DNA of 64,000 nt. Origin: Diphasiastrum complanatum (lineage: Eukaryota > Streptophyta > Lycopodiopsida > Lycopodiales > Lycopodiaceae). Below are positions 10,589-20,830 of the stretch, in pieces (the first letter of the stretch is position 1; each line of letters starts with the position of its first letter). The position numbers and the translations under genes are program-made. The notes beneath the pieces were generated by a model. It saw only the letters and a list, made by a program, of their open reading frames with translations. It searched no databases and was not told the origin of the DNA. The stretch covers positions 19,444,642 through 19,508,641 of the forward strand of contig CM055111.1 of assembly GCA_029204225.1 (NCBI GenBank). The letters are read 5' to 3'.

Positions 10589-11832
10589 TGTTGTAAAGCT
10601 ACCTTTACAAGCTTTACTTCCGGCGCCATCGGCGCCAACTATGTCCCCGGCGCCAGCAGTGCCTCTGCTGCTCCCGGTGCCAACGGCGCCGACGCCGCTC
10701 CCGGCGCCACTGTGACCAGAATCCAACCGGCGCCAAGTTCCTATGGCTGAAAATCTTTGATTGGTTCTAGCAGAGTCCAGAGAGCTCAGATCGATGTGCA
10801 ATCACCTCACACGATCTAGGCATGAATTAAGGAAGCCTGGAGATCAATAAAATCTAGAGAGAGAAAATGACTTTCTAGAAAGAGAAAATCTTAGAGAGAG
10901 AAAAACGTGCTTTAGCAGCTTGGGTAGAGTGCTTGGTATGAGGGGGGGTGCCGAATCACACCAATACTATAGGGGAGTGCGGGTTGCGACTCAGGGCGAG
11001 CTCCAACCAAGTCTCAGCCTCCTTTGCTGGAATGTTGTCATGGCTCTCGCCTTGGCATGCTAGCACCCTGGAGACTAGGGTCGGTCACACACTTGAAATG
11101 TAACCTTCTCAGATTTATCAATAAAGTGGGATTTTTCTCAAACTGACTCTGATTACCTTCTGGGTTTTAGTGTTTAGTAAAAACACCAGTTGTAAGGCAG
11201 CTTCCAAATTTTTAAGTTGGCACATAGCTGAGGGTCGTATCCCGGGACGCCAACGGTATGCCGTCGGGACCATTCGGTCTGTGGCGCCAGCGGTATGCTG
11301 TCGGGACCATTTGGTCCAGGAACTGGTTGTCTCCATATCTGTCGCGGCTTGTGGTTCTGAGTGTTCCTTGCATGAACGTGAATGGGTTAAGCTCTTGGGG
11401 AACGGGCTCTAACCTGTCAGTTGAGTTGGATGGCTTGCTGGGGTGGAAGTTACCTGTTTATGGCTGTCCAGTCTGGCGTGGCACCAGGTTGGCTTCCAGC
11501 ACTCGTGACGAAGCTTTCAGGTGGTTAAGTCTGATGTAAGTCAGACCGCCCGCTTGGAATGGATGTTACTCGTTTGTAACGAAGCTTCGAGTTGGTTAAG
11601 TTTGATGTATGTCGGGCGGCTTGCTTGGAGGGAAGTCACTCACATCGGGACCCCCGATCTGGCATGGCGCCAGGTTGGATCTCAATGTTGGTTTTCGAAA
11701 CTTCAAGTTGGTTAAGTCTGATCGTTGTTGGCGAGTTGGCTGCTTGTATGTCAAGTGGGTTTGGATGGCAAGAGTTGAAGGCTGGGAAGCTAAGTCCTGG
11801 TTCCCGGCTCCCTTTGGGATGCCTGGGCTACA
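10589..11832 (+). mobile_element. Solo LTR S1 (1,244 bp) with 5-bp target duplication TGATC
   Basis: It begins TGTTGTAAAGC and ends GGGCTACA (TG...CA). It is flanked by TGATC at 10584-10588 and 11833-11837. A second copy of the same unit lies inverted at 40524-41749 with its own duplication TGAGC. No internal retrotransposon sequence is present, so both are solo LTRs left by LTR-LTR recombination. The unit opens with six GGCGCC palindromes (10622-10734) and has AATAAAG at 11120 as a probable poly-A signal. Open frames inside it are not conserved in any retroviral domain. Confidence 0.93.
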
Positions 11833-11837
11833 TGATC

Positions 11838-12579
11838 TCACTTTTTAATGAGTCCAACAATAGGCAAGTTGCTATCAAACAAAAGGTTGCAGAACTTCTT
11901 GTTCTCAGTTTGGAACCATAAATACAAATGTTTTTGGGAGCTCCAAATAAATCCACTCGTTATTCCATCTGGAAGCAAGCATTGTCTCAAATGCTTTGAC
12001 CACTATATGAAATTGGTTCATGGGATATATTGTCCAAGACTCTTTAGTACTCTTTCTAATAAGATTATTGTCATAAAAACTTGGATAGAGACAATTTTCC
12101 TTCTTGCAATATCTAGTGATGGATGATAGTATGAAATTGTCACGAACTTGCTTAGATGGATGAAAAATTCAAACAGATTAGTCACAAATGATGGGTTGTT
12201 TTATTAGAAATGATTGTTTGTGGCTGAGCACAGGCTATTTTTGGTGTCATAGGTGGCAGAGGATACTTGGAAGTGCATGTTCTATCGGATTTGTGCAGGT
12301 GAGTTGATACCTTTGAGTTGCTCAATTGCATAGAGGTACATTGAAACCATTTTCCAAGCTTTATAGTGACCAACAGTCCAAAAAATGGTTAGGTGCTCAG
12401 TTTTGGTTACCATATGACCGTTCTTGGCCAATGACCGCACGTCCATGACCGCATGTCCAACATGATGGTAATCAATTTTTTTACTCATCATTTGAACGTG
12501 GCTTGTATTACAGATTGTGTAGAATGGTCACAATTGTCAAGGTGGAAGCCTATCCCAGGGGGATGCCATAGACAACCTC
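11838..12579. other. No recognisable gene
   Basis: This stretch has short open frames without recognisable motifs. Around 12410-12470, GACCG(T/C)...TGACCGCACGTCCATGACCGCATGTCC is a small local repeat of TGACCGCATGTCC. It may be decayed mobile-element DNA continuous with the ORF at 12580. Confidence 0.4.
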
Positions 12580-12858
12580 ATGTTATTAAAGAATTCAATG
12601 TATACTTTCTTCCATGGTAGTCGATTTCCAGGACAGGGTATGTCCGATGATCGTTGTTACGTTTTCAAGATGTCGACACAAGGACCTGCATCGGGTGTTC
12701 ATCTTGTAAATCATATGAGGATAGATAACAATGGGGACCTGAGGGCTGCGTGGGTGCAATTTGACCACACAAGAAGGGTGTTGGAATGGATAACAATGGC
12801 TTGCCACAAATATGATCCAAGATATTTATATCAACACTGTTGGAAGAAGATCTTTTCT
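12580..12858 (+). pseudogene. Fragment of an unrecognised protein
   Basis: A 93-codon frame includes FPGQGMSDDRCYVFKMSTQG and, later, WVQFDHTRRVLEWITMACHKYDPRY. The regular spacing of W, C and H residues looks like real protein sequence rather than chance. I cannot name the family; a replication or transposase-type protein of a large mobile element is possible. There are no obvious exons on either side, so it is probably a relic. Confidence 0.35.
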
Positions 12859-13470
12859 TAATCTATCCATATAGGAGAGCCCGTCAATAACTCTATAAAA
12901 CACATTATGATTGTTTTCTCACCAAGGCTTTTTTTGAGCGTTTTTTTGAAAGAGAGTTTTTAAATGAGTCATGGAAAGCTAGAGCCTCGGGTCTGATTTT
13001 TGGCCTCGGTTTAAGTCTTCCAAATTTTAACTTGTTTTTCAAACATTTATAGAGAGGGTTATAGAGAGGCATATAGAGAGGGATATAAAGAGGGTTATAG
13101 AGAGGGTCAAGGTCGCCAAGATGCATTCCAGAACACTCTGCTAACTGAGGGTAATACCGTCACTGATAAAAAAAGGCCCCTCGGTATAACCCATAGTATG
13201 TTACAGAGTGTAAATGGATCTCCCTTTTGAAATTTGTTACCTATCAACACATTGAATTTCATTTTCTATCAACATTGATTGCCATATGCACAACTGAATA
13301 AACAAATTTATGTATCACAAAAAAATGATGACCACAATTTGTGTACTCACATGCGTCAACTTCTTGTTTGATGTCAACTAGTCAATTAATAAAGTGTAAT
13401 CGCATCTGTGAGCAGTATGATTGATATTACAATGAGTTGAAATACATCTCGTACTATCTCACTTATTCAT
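12859..13470. other. No gene; contains a 12-bp tandem array
   Basis: Apart from the array at 13048-13107 I see nothing that supports a gene. The right part (13200-13470) is AT-rich and unique-looking. Confidence 0.5.
13048..13107 (+). repeat. Five tandem copies of TATAGAGAGGGT
   Basis: There are five successive 12-base units in exact register: TATAGAGAGGGT, TATAGAGAGGCA, TATAGAGAGGGA, TATAAAGAGGGT and TATAGAGAGGGT. The minus-strand reading frame through it (Y-N/I/M-P-L repeats) is a by-product of the 12-base period. Confidence 0.95.
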
Positions 13471-13884
13471 TTGGCGGTTCATCGTTATCATTTGCCGCAT
13501 CATCATGCATCTGACAAACCAAATGAGTCTATCTATAATTCTACCAAAATATATCATCTAGTTTCTCCTATGGGGACTCCATGCCAGGCCACTCCACCCA
13601 TTTTTTCTTCCATTCAGACCCATGTTGGTTACACTCCTCCCCATATTCCTCCCCAACCTTCTCCTCTCCATACCCCTCCCTCGCCTTCAGACTCATCTCC
13701 AAATTTTTCCTGTTGCAGGCACTTCCCCCGTTCTACTCACTTTTCCTTGGTAGTGCAGAATACCACCTATGACACCCAAGCCTATGAATCTACTTATGAG
13801 GATGGTAATCCTAACACATACGTAGATGAGGCATCTGCCTCTTATTCCAATGACCAATACTATTCAGAAGAGCAATCTACATAA
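13471..13884 (+). pseudogene. Proline/histidine-rich gag-like ORF of gypsy E
   Basis: A 137-codon frame is rich in Pro, His and Ser (PPHIPPQPSPLHTPPSPSDS) and ends in an acidic tyrosine-rich tail (AYESTYEDGNPNTY). No capsid motif is recognisable. It is assigned to gypsy E only by position and orientation upstream of its pol. After it comes about 130 bases of open but frame-changing sequence that is interrupted at 14017 by the DNA transposon. Confidence 0.35.
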
Positions 13885-14017
13885 GTCGACCAAAATGGTT
13901 ATGCCATTTTCCCTTTAGCACTTTTGAAGAGAGCTTTTGTCTATGAAGAAACCACTCACTTCCAAAGTGAATGTAGACTTCATTATGACTTTCACAACTA
14001 GAAAACTCTGTGTTTAT

Positions 14018-14290
14018 TCACGCAGAGTATCCACGCGAGACTCGACACTTAGTCGATTTTGTGAAATTATGTTTGCGTGGAACATCCATGCGTGGATTAT
14101 CCATGCCAAAAAAAATTTGAACACGCCTCCGACGAGTCCACCGGTGTTTTTTTGACACGACACCAAAAAGTTTATGCACGTGGGTTATCCACGCAAAATT
14201 GAATTTTAAAAATATTGACAGCTGTTTGGGTGGGAAGGTTGGCGGTGCCAAATAGCAGTATTCGCGTGGATAATCCATCCACTCATGGTT
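14018..14290 (+). repeat. Left subterminal palindrome array of the DNA transposon
   Basis: At least five copies or half-copies of GCGTGGAT/ATCCACGC are present: GTATCCACGCGAG, GCGTGGAACATCCATGC, GCGTGGATTATCCATGC, GTGGGTTATCCACGC, CGCGTGGATAATCC. They probably serve as transposase-binding sites. Confidence 0.75.
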
Positions 14291-14436
14291 AAAAATAAGT
14301 GTTTTATTTAATGAGTTCATATATCAATTGATTCAGTTTAAATACACATGCAAAAGCAAATTTATGCACTTTTACCTAGTGTGCACTTGACCAGCAATAG
14401 AAACTTCTTCTTGCTTTATATTTTGGTAAAAATTAC

Positions 14437-15248
14437 ATGATCGATTGGTCCTCCCAATCGCTTGAAGACAAAAATAAAATAATAGAGACTTTATATTCTG
14501 AATTCCCTCAATCCAATGCTTTTAGTAGGACTTGGGCCTTGAATACAATGTGCCTTTGGATTCGAAACAAAAGGCAATTGATGAGAAGAGCCGTGAGGAA
14601 TCCCAAGAATCCCACGAAGCTTCGATGGTGCTCCAAAAGGGATTGGAGGAAGGTGAAAGAGGAATTGTTGCAAAACAATCTCCAAAAGTATGAACAACCA
14701 TGTAGGGCTGCCGAGAAGCTCTTAAAACATGGACAAAGTCAGTTGGGATCGAGAGGAAGGGACAATTTAGAGGCCCAATTTGTAAGTGCAATATTTTTTA
14801 CTATGATTCTATTTTTGTAGTGAGATTGTTAATGTTTTTTATTGCTAAACTATGTTGTTTTGTTGAATGTAGCTTAGTGATTTTGAAAGACACATGACCG
14901 CCGGGGAGTACAAACAAGGTTACGATCATGGATATGCCGGCCTTAAAGCTTTTATGGAATCCCATGGATTGTTTCCAATCGTAAACTCTTAACCTTTACT
15001 GTTTTGTGATTGTTTACTTTTTGATTTACAAGTAAGTTTAATCTGAATTTAATTGAATCTTTGATTCTATTTTGTAGAGAGGCTCTACAACTTCAAGCGT
15101 TCGTGATGTGGAAGAAAATGTAGAAAATTTTGAAGAGCAAAATGTCGAAGAGAACCTTAATGAGAGCGAAGGGGAGTTTGAAGATGTGGACACCAATGTA
15201 CACCTACAAGACGAAGGAGACGAGGAGGGAGGAAGTGATGATGAGTAA
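14437..15248 (+). CDS. Three-exon gene inside the DNA transposon (unrecognised, acidic C-terminus)
   Basis: Exons are 14437-14781, 14873-14980 and 15078-15248. The introns start GTAAGT and GTAAAC and end TGTAG, and both junctions keep the frame. The product is about 207 residues. The N-terminal two thirds is basic, with many Trp and Arg (SNAFSRTWALNTMCLWIRNK, RWCSKRDWRKVKEELLQNNL). A middle part YKQGYDHGYAGLKAFMESHG follows, and the C-terminus is strongly acidic, ending GDEEGGSDDE. The basic part suggests DNA binding, perhaps to the flanking palindromes. I do not recognise a catalytic transposase domain, so it may be an accessory protein of a non-autonomous element. The splice model has no stops and looks intact. 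Confidence 0.6.
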
Positions 15249-15404
15249 AGGTTTTTAAATTAAATGTAAGGCCTTGTAGAAGGCAATGTAGGAAGGGAGA
15301 ATTTATTCTCTCATCAATGTACTTTTTTTAAATCAATCAATATAATGTTTTGGCACCACATCATTCTTGCAAAAAAATTTAATGCATATATTTCTAATTC
15401 ATGA

Positions 15405-15545
15405 ATGCAAATCTATAGTCTATTGAATGTACATCTATTGAATGCAAATGTATCTATTCATGTATTCAATGCAATGTATAGTCTATTTAATGCACATCTA
15501 TGGAATGCAAATGTATCTATTGCTGATTTCAATGCAATGTTTCTA
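15405..15545 (+). repeat. Two tandem copies of an about 65-bp AT-rich unit
   Basis: The pattern ATAGTCTATT-AATG-ACATCTAT-GAATGCAAATGTATCTATT occurs at about 15414-15460 and again at about 15478-15522, with GTATTCAATGCAATGT-type links. It lies in the 3' region of the transposon gene. Confidence 0.7.
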
Positions 15546-16039
15546 TTTTAGCACATGATTTGCATGCTAGAATGCATAATAGAAAGCAATGGAAAGCACA
15601 ATGGAAAGTAATGGAAACCACAAATAATGCATCAATAGATAACACATTAAGTTATCAACTAAATATCAAATGAATCAAAACAAATGTGAATTTACCTTTA
15701 CTATTGTATCTCCATTGTTTTGCAATCTTTGCTTTTCCTTTTGCATGCACTTGATCTTTCAATGCTTTGCAATGAAAGCTCTTTTTTCATTTTTCATATC
15801 CAAGCCTACATCTCAAACAAAAAAGATCTTAAAACTTGTGATCACAAAATACATACTATAACATCCATCAATGAACTAAAAATCCTAGACACTATCAATC
15901 TTCTCACTCACATTCATCCCCATCTCATCCTCACTCTCATCTATACTCTCTTTTTCTCTCTCTCACACAACAGAAAAAAGAACGTCGATCTCTAGTTTAG
16001 GAGCGAACCACATTTTGGTTCGTATGTGTTTTTCTTGGT

Positions 16040-16530
16040 CAAACAAATTTGCGTGGATTATCCACGCGTGGATAATCCATGCAAAATCCAGAAACTTATT
16101 TGCGTGGATACCGCATGGATATAAAAAAAAATTTATCCACGCGGTATCCATGGCCCAGCTCTCTGGATTTTGCGTGGATAAAAAAAAAATCTGCGTGGAT
16201 TATCCACGCAATATCCACCCGAAATCCGAGCCTTTTTTTTTTAAGGTTTACTATGGCGTGGGTTATCCACGCAAAATTAAATTTCCTATTTTTGGCTCCG
16301 GTGTCGGAGGTCTGCCCGGCTCCCAGTTGTCGGAGTTGGCATGGATAATCTATGCAATTTGAATTTCCCGACATCCGGCCGATCTGCTGTCGAAAATGAC
16401 ACTTGCGTAGAACATCCATGTGTGGATAATCCACGCACCCATGTCCACGCAGATATCCACGCCAATCTACGACTATATCCACATGAAATTTTTTTTTGCC
16501 CGCGCATCCTCCTCTGTATTGTGCGTGGAT
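16040..16530 (+). repeat. Right subterminal palindrome array of the DNA transposon
   Basis: More than ten copies of GCGTGGAT/ATCCACGC occur in direct and inverted pairs. Examples are GCGTGGATTATCCACGC (twice), a long stem GCGTGGATACCGCATGGAT paired with ATCCACGCGGTATCCATGG across an A/T spacer (16101-16152), and GGCGTGGGTTATCCACGC. The array is longer than the one at the left end, so the element is asymmetric. Confidence 0.8.
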
Positions 16531-16559
16531 ATTTTCTACATGTGTTCTTGTGTTTATAG

Positions 16560-16894
16560 CTGAGTGTGTTGATTGTATCAGAAAGCATTGCTATAAAGAT
16601 TGCCCTAACCAGACCAAAAAGATAGTTCTAGCACATAGGGTATTTGAAGAGCCATTGCATGCAGTCACATGCGTGCAACATAAGGCCTTGTATCAGCAAT
16701 CTAAGGACCTGCCACAACCACCCCCTCTTGATAATACTTCCATGATGTCACAATCTTACCCTGACCCTGTAGAAGCTCAAAGGCAATACCATGAGTTCCA
16801 AAATGAGTTTGATAGAGTTGAATCTAGGATTAATTCTACTCCGCCATCTGTCTATGCAAGGGCAAGCAACACGAGAAATAGAGGTCATTTTTGA
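16560..16894 (+). pseudogene. Gypsy E coding remnant right of the DNA transposon
   Basis: An open frame starts with CVDCIRKHCYKDCPNQTKK (Cys-rich, possibly a decayed zinc-binding region). It continues FEEPLHAVTCVQHKALYQQS and a glutamine-rich coiled-looking tail (QYHEFQNEFDRVESRIN). It resumes the gypsy-side sequence after the second copy of TGTGTTTAT. No specific retroviral motif can be named. Confidence 0.35.
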
Positions 16895-17720
16895 TCTCTT
16901 ACAAGCTCAAATCACCATGCCCTTCTACATGGCCGTGAAGTTTTCCAAACCCCACCAGTGAGGATGGCATTCTTACTATGGGAGAACATGATTTATCTGA
17001 CGATTAGCTTATTCACTTGTTGGATCCCCCGAGCGATTAGAAAAGCGACTTATACCAAGAGAGATCAAACTTCTGGCATCACCATTGGCTTGTGTGCAAC
17101 ATCCACAACTAGTGAACACTCGTGTATACCGACCAAAATTAAAATTCTATCAATGGGACATACACAATGATGAAATCTTGAACACCATTAAAAAAGACTT
17201 AGTCCGAGAAAAACCACAAAAGAAATCCATGCATGCCTACCACTATAAATCCACAAATATTCTGCATGCTTAAAAAAAAATCAAAGGCTGATGTACAATT
17301 GACTGATTAGCAATTCCAAATGCGTGAAAAGTTGAAACAGCCAATTAAACCTTTGATACAAAACTAAAAACATTTTAGCCAAGATTCATCATCTACAAGC
17401 CCACCTATATAGGAAATTCCTAAGATCTCACCTGAGGTAGTTTATGATCCACTTTATGATGTTCCCCAACACTTTAAGGATTACGTCACGATTGATGATG
17501 TCATCATTAGTATGGTCAAGCCAAAACGGGAGCCTTAACCACCATCAACTTCTTTTGAGGGACCTGCAAAGACAATACCTCTTAATCTGAAGGATGATGA
17601 TGCACACATAGACCGTATTGTGCACGTAGGAGCCCACCTGAATCCAATCCAACCCAATTACGGGATTTGGAAAAATTATTGTAAAAATACAGAGATGTGT
17701 TTGCATGGAGTTATGAATAA

Positions 17721-18460
17721 ATGAAGCGAGTTCCTCCTAACATTGCAGTCCACACCATTCCATTATGGGATGGTGCCATACCTTTAAGAGCCAAACCCTA
17801 TCTCACAAATCCTACCTATCGCGAAAAGATACGGGACCATATTCATAAGCTTCTCGATGTTGGTTTCATTTATAAAATTGAGCATACCAATTGGTATCGC
17901 CAATTGTGGTGGTACCAAAGAAAAATGGTAAACTCCATATCTGCGTGGATCTGAAGAAACTTAATGATCAAACAAAGAAAGATCACTTTCGATTATCTCT
18001 GACAATGCAAATCCTCGAAGACATGGTAGGAGCGAAAACTTTTAGCTTTCTAGACGATTTTAGTGGCTATTTCTTAGTCCATATTGCTCCTAAAGATCAT
18101 TTCAAAATGATGTTTGTTACAAAGTTTGGCAACTTTGCGTATAAAGTTATGCCATTCGGTCTGTGCAATGCCCCATCCACATTCCAAAGGGTGATGCAAT
18201 GAGCTTTCAAGGATCTGCTACACAAGAATGTAGAGATTTATCTCGATGATCTTGGTGTGCATTCCTCTCAAGATAAGCATCTCGATGCCCTTGAACAAGT
18301 ATTCATTAAGTGCCAAAGGTTTAGAATTTCATTGAATCCCGAAAACTGCCAGATTGCCCTTACTAGGTACAGTGAAGAAAATTTATGTCTTTCTAGGCCA
18401 CATGGGTTATTATCAAATTTTAATAATACACTGCGCCGATAAAGCGTAGTTAGTATATCA
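17721..18460 (+). pseudogene. Gypsy E reverse transcriptase
   Basis: The RT is recognisable from IPLRAKPYLTNPTYREKIRD through SPIVVVPKKNGKLHICVDLK, FSFLDDFSGYFLVHIAPKDH (catalytic Asp), MPFGLCNAPSTFQRVMQ and IYLDDLGVHSS (the x-x-D-D box). A frameshift near 17890 and a TGA after RVMQ (about 18200) break it. It is intact in motif content but cannot be translated as one protein. It copies RNA to cDNA in the parent family. Confidence 0.9.
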
Positions 18461-18469
18461 AATCATTAC

Positions 18470-18960
18470 TGATCCAAGGTGGATAGAAGACAAGATTAAA
18501 GCCTTCGAAGATCTTAAACAGGCTTTCTAACCGCACTCATTCTTCACGTGTCTGATTATAATAAGGAGTTACATGTGCATACGGACGCTAGTAAGTATGC
18601 ATTGGTGCTGTTTTAATGCAGCCCAAAGAATTCGGAAAGGATTTTCCAATCCGCTTTCTAAGCCATCAGCTGGTTCCAACTGAGGTTAATTATTCCACGA
18701 CAAACAAATAAGCACTAGCAATGGTATATGTTGCTCAATAATTTTGACATTATTTGCTAGGCCAACTTTTTGTCTTTTATACCGACCATTATGCTCTTCT
18801 TTACTTTTTGAATAAACTATACAAAACTGGACGAATTGCACGATGGTTGTTGATTCTTTTAGAATTCAACTTTTGAGTTGTTATTTGAAAAGGATCACAA
18901 CATTTTTTGGCTGATCACCTTTCTTGATTACCTAATGCTGAAGCATCTGATGAGCCAATA
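18470..18960 (+). pseudogene. Gypsy E RNase H, heavily decayed
   Basis: Scattered frames match the better preserved RNase H at 57776-58200: DPRWIEDKIKAFEDLKQAF, HVHTDASKYA (active-site Asp region), EFGKDFPIRFLSHQLVP and YTDHYALLYFLN. Several stops (for example TAG and TAA near 18520 and 18710) and small indels disrupt it. Confidence 0.75.
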
Positions 18961-19143
18961 AATGTGATTTACCAGATGCGTGTCTATTTTATATAGATGC
19001 GACTCCGTTATAGGCAGATGATATCACTAGATATCTAGCCACTAGGGGAATAGATCCTCAATTTACCAGACCGCAAAAAATTAAACTTATCATAAAATCT
19101 TTGCCATATCATCTTATTGTGGGACAATTATATAAGTTAGGTA

Positions 19144-20288
19144 TTGATGGTATTATCTGATGTTGTGCCCACGAATATGAAGATTATTGCCTTGAGTACA
19201 CATGAAGGTATTGGGGGTGAACATTTCTCCTCCAATGCTACTGCTAGGGCAATTCTTCTCGCTAGATTTTGGTGGCCAGCCCTTTTCAAAGACACCCACG
19301 CTTATGCAAAAGTTTGCAATGGTTGTCAACGCGCAAATAATACCAAAAAAGTCGACCACAATCTCCTTACTCCAACACCTAAAAGCGAAGCATTTCACAA
19401 ATGGGGTATCAATTTTGTTGGAGCTATTAGTCTAGTAGCGCATGGCACACAATCACGATACATCTTGATTGCCACTGATTATGAGACAAAATGGATAGTG
19501 GCTAGAGCAACGCGCAAAGAAAATGAAAAATTTGTAGCACGCTTCCTCTATGAAAACATTATTACTAGATTTGGTTGTCCTATCGAGCTTGTTAGTGATC
19601 GAGGTTCTCACTTCCTTAATGAAGTAATCAACAATTTACTGACTCATTACTTCGTTATACATCGAAAGAGTATCCCGTACTATCCTAGATGTAATGGATT
19701 AGCTGAATCTATGAATAAAACAATTTGTAAAGTCTTAACCAAGATAGTAGAAATGAGTCGATTTGACTGGAAAACAAAATTATTTTTTGCTATCTAGGCA
19801 TATCGAACAACGCCAAAACGAGCCATGGGTTGGAAAACACCATTTGAGCTGGTATATGGCCAAAAGGCTGTTATGCCAGTAGAGTTTCTAATTACTTCTC
19901 TATGCGTCACTTTAGTATATGCCATTGACTTGTGTGATGATAGTGTTTATCAACACCAAGTTCATAATCGACTCTTTACATTAATGAAACTATGTGAAAC
20001 ACGTCTTATCTCTTATCATGCACAATTAGTTCTTAAATGATGACAGGAGACTTAGCATGATCGTCATGTCAGGATAAGGATATTCATGATGGTGATAAAG
20101 TTTACTTTACACATCTTTTAAGGTCCATCCTTAGAAATTAAAATTTCGTACCCAAGTCGTTGTCAAGAAAATTTTCACCAATGGTGTAGTCCAATTGGAA
20201 ACCCTAGAAAGCATACCCCTTGACACATTAGTCAATGGTAGCCGACTACAGAGGTACTACGAGGATCATTTTTTGGTTAGTCCTGTGT
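19144..20288 (+). pseudogene. Gypsy E integrase
   Basis: The frame 19144-19797 has the H-x-H part (HEGIGGEHFSSNATARAI), the C-x2-C part (CNGCQRANNTKK), GINFVGAI (first core Asp usually D in GxDFxGP; here it reads GINF, so it is replaced by Asn), YILIATDYETKWIVARATR (second-D region), ITRFGCPIELVSDRGSHFLN and the E-region CNGLAESMNKTI. A TAG near 19797 precedes the C-terminal part ELVYGQKAVMPVEFLI (19825-20037). It ends around LQRYYEDHFLVSPV at 20288. Loss of the first core Asp would inactivate it. Confidence 0.88.
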
Positions 20289-20409
20289 AGAAATATCTTT
20301 CTATGTTATTTTACCTTATACTTTTATATTTTTTCCTTCTATGTATATTTCTTCTCACATTTTTTGTAAACCCATTGGGTTTACACTTATTCAAAAAAAT
20401 CAAAAACAT

Positions 20410-20830
20410 TTTTTCCATCCGACAATAGGTTTTGATTTGCATCCGACAAGATTGCATTCGCCATTGCATCCGACGATTTGCATCTGCCACCGCCAACCAC
20501 CAGTCTCATTTGCATCCGGACGATTCATTTGCATCCGATGAAATTTGCATTTGACACTTGTCCTAAAATTTTTGGTATAAATATGTCGGTCGTCCAGTTC
20601 ATTCTTACTTCACACAATTTTTGGACGAGTTCATGACTGATCGGCAAATTTCTAGCAATCTTCTTGTAATCTGATCTGATTCAGCCGCTGATTGTTGCAT
20701 TCTAAGTGTGCTCCATCTCTCTTCGATTGATCCATCCTCCATCGTCTCCACACACACCCTTTTATCTGTTCAATCAAGTTCAGATCAATAAGATGGTTAT
20801 AATTCTGTAAATAGGATTGCATGTATTAGA
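20410..20830 (+). promoter_or_regulatory. Possible LTR promoter of gypsy E: TTGCATCCGA repeats and TATA box
   Basis: About eight variants of TTGCATCCGACGA lie at about 20413-20555 (CATCCGACAA, TTGCATCCGACAAG, TTGCATCCGACGA, TTGCATCTGCC, TTGCATCCGGACGA, TTGCATCCGATGA). Downstream, GGTATAAATATG (about 20575) is a TATA-like box. The position just after integrase fits a 3' LTR, but I could not identify its boundaries. Confidence 0.4.

Larger units (their letters stand above)
14018..16548 (+). mobile_element. DNA transposon with palindromic subterminal arrays and 9-bp target duplication
   Basis: It is flanked by the direct repeat TGTGTTTAT at 14009-14017 and 16549-16557. Both ends are packed with the palindromic word GCGTGGAT/ATCCACGC (14018-14290 and about 16040-16530), which is absent from the interior. 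A three-exon gene lies between. A 9-bp duplication is typical of Mutator-like elements, and subterminal repeats of this kind are typical of transposase-binding arrays in CACTA and non-TIR MULE elements. I could not align clear terminal inverted repeats, so the superfamily is open. It inserted into gypsy E. Confidence 0.7.
13471..20830 (+). mobile_element. Gypsy E: decayed Tat-like Ty3/gypsy element split by a DNA transposon
   Basis: Plus-strand pieces in gypsy order are: a proline-rich gag-like ORF (13471-13884), a Cys-containing ORF (16560-16894), RT (17721-18460), RNase H (18470-18960), integrase (19144-20288), and a TATA-bearing region (to about 20830) that may be the 3' LTR. RT, RNase H and integrase closely resemble the fragments at 56880-59310 and 59305-61495. 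The RT box YLDDLGVHS and the linker style suggest the Tat/Athila branch. LTR edges could not be fixed. The frames are heavily broken. Confidence 0.75.

Noticed and set aside
11118-11848. Several frames of 60-110 codons inside solo LTR S1, some shared with S2
   Set aside because: They are preserved only because the LTR is duplicated. They overlap on both strands and show no recognisable domain.
13048-13107. Repeated array as a CRISPR or a tandem-repeat protein
   Set aside because: The units are contiguous 12-mers without spacers, and the minus-strand frame is a periodic artefact.
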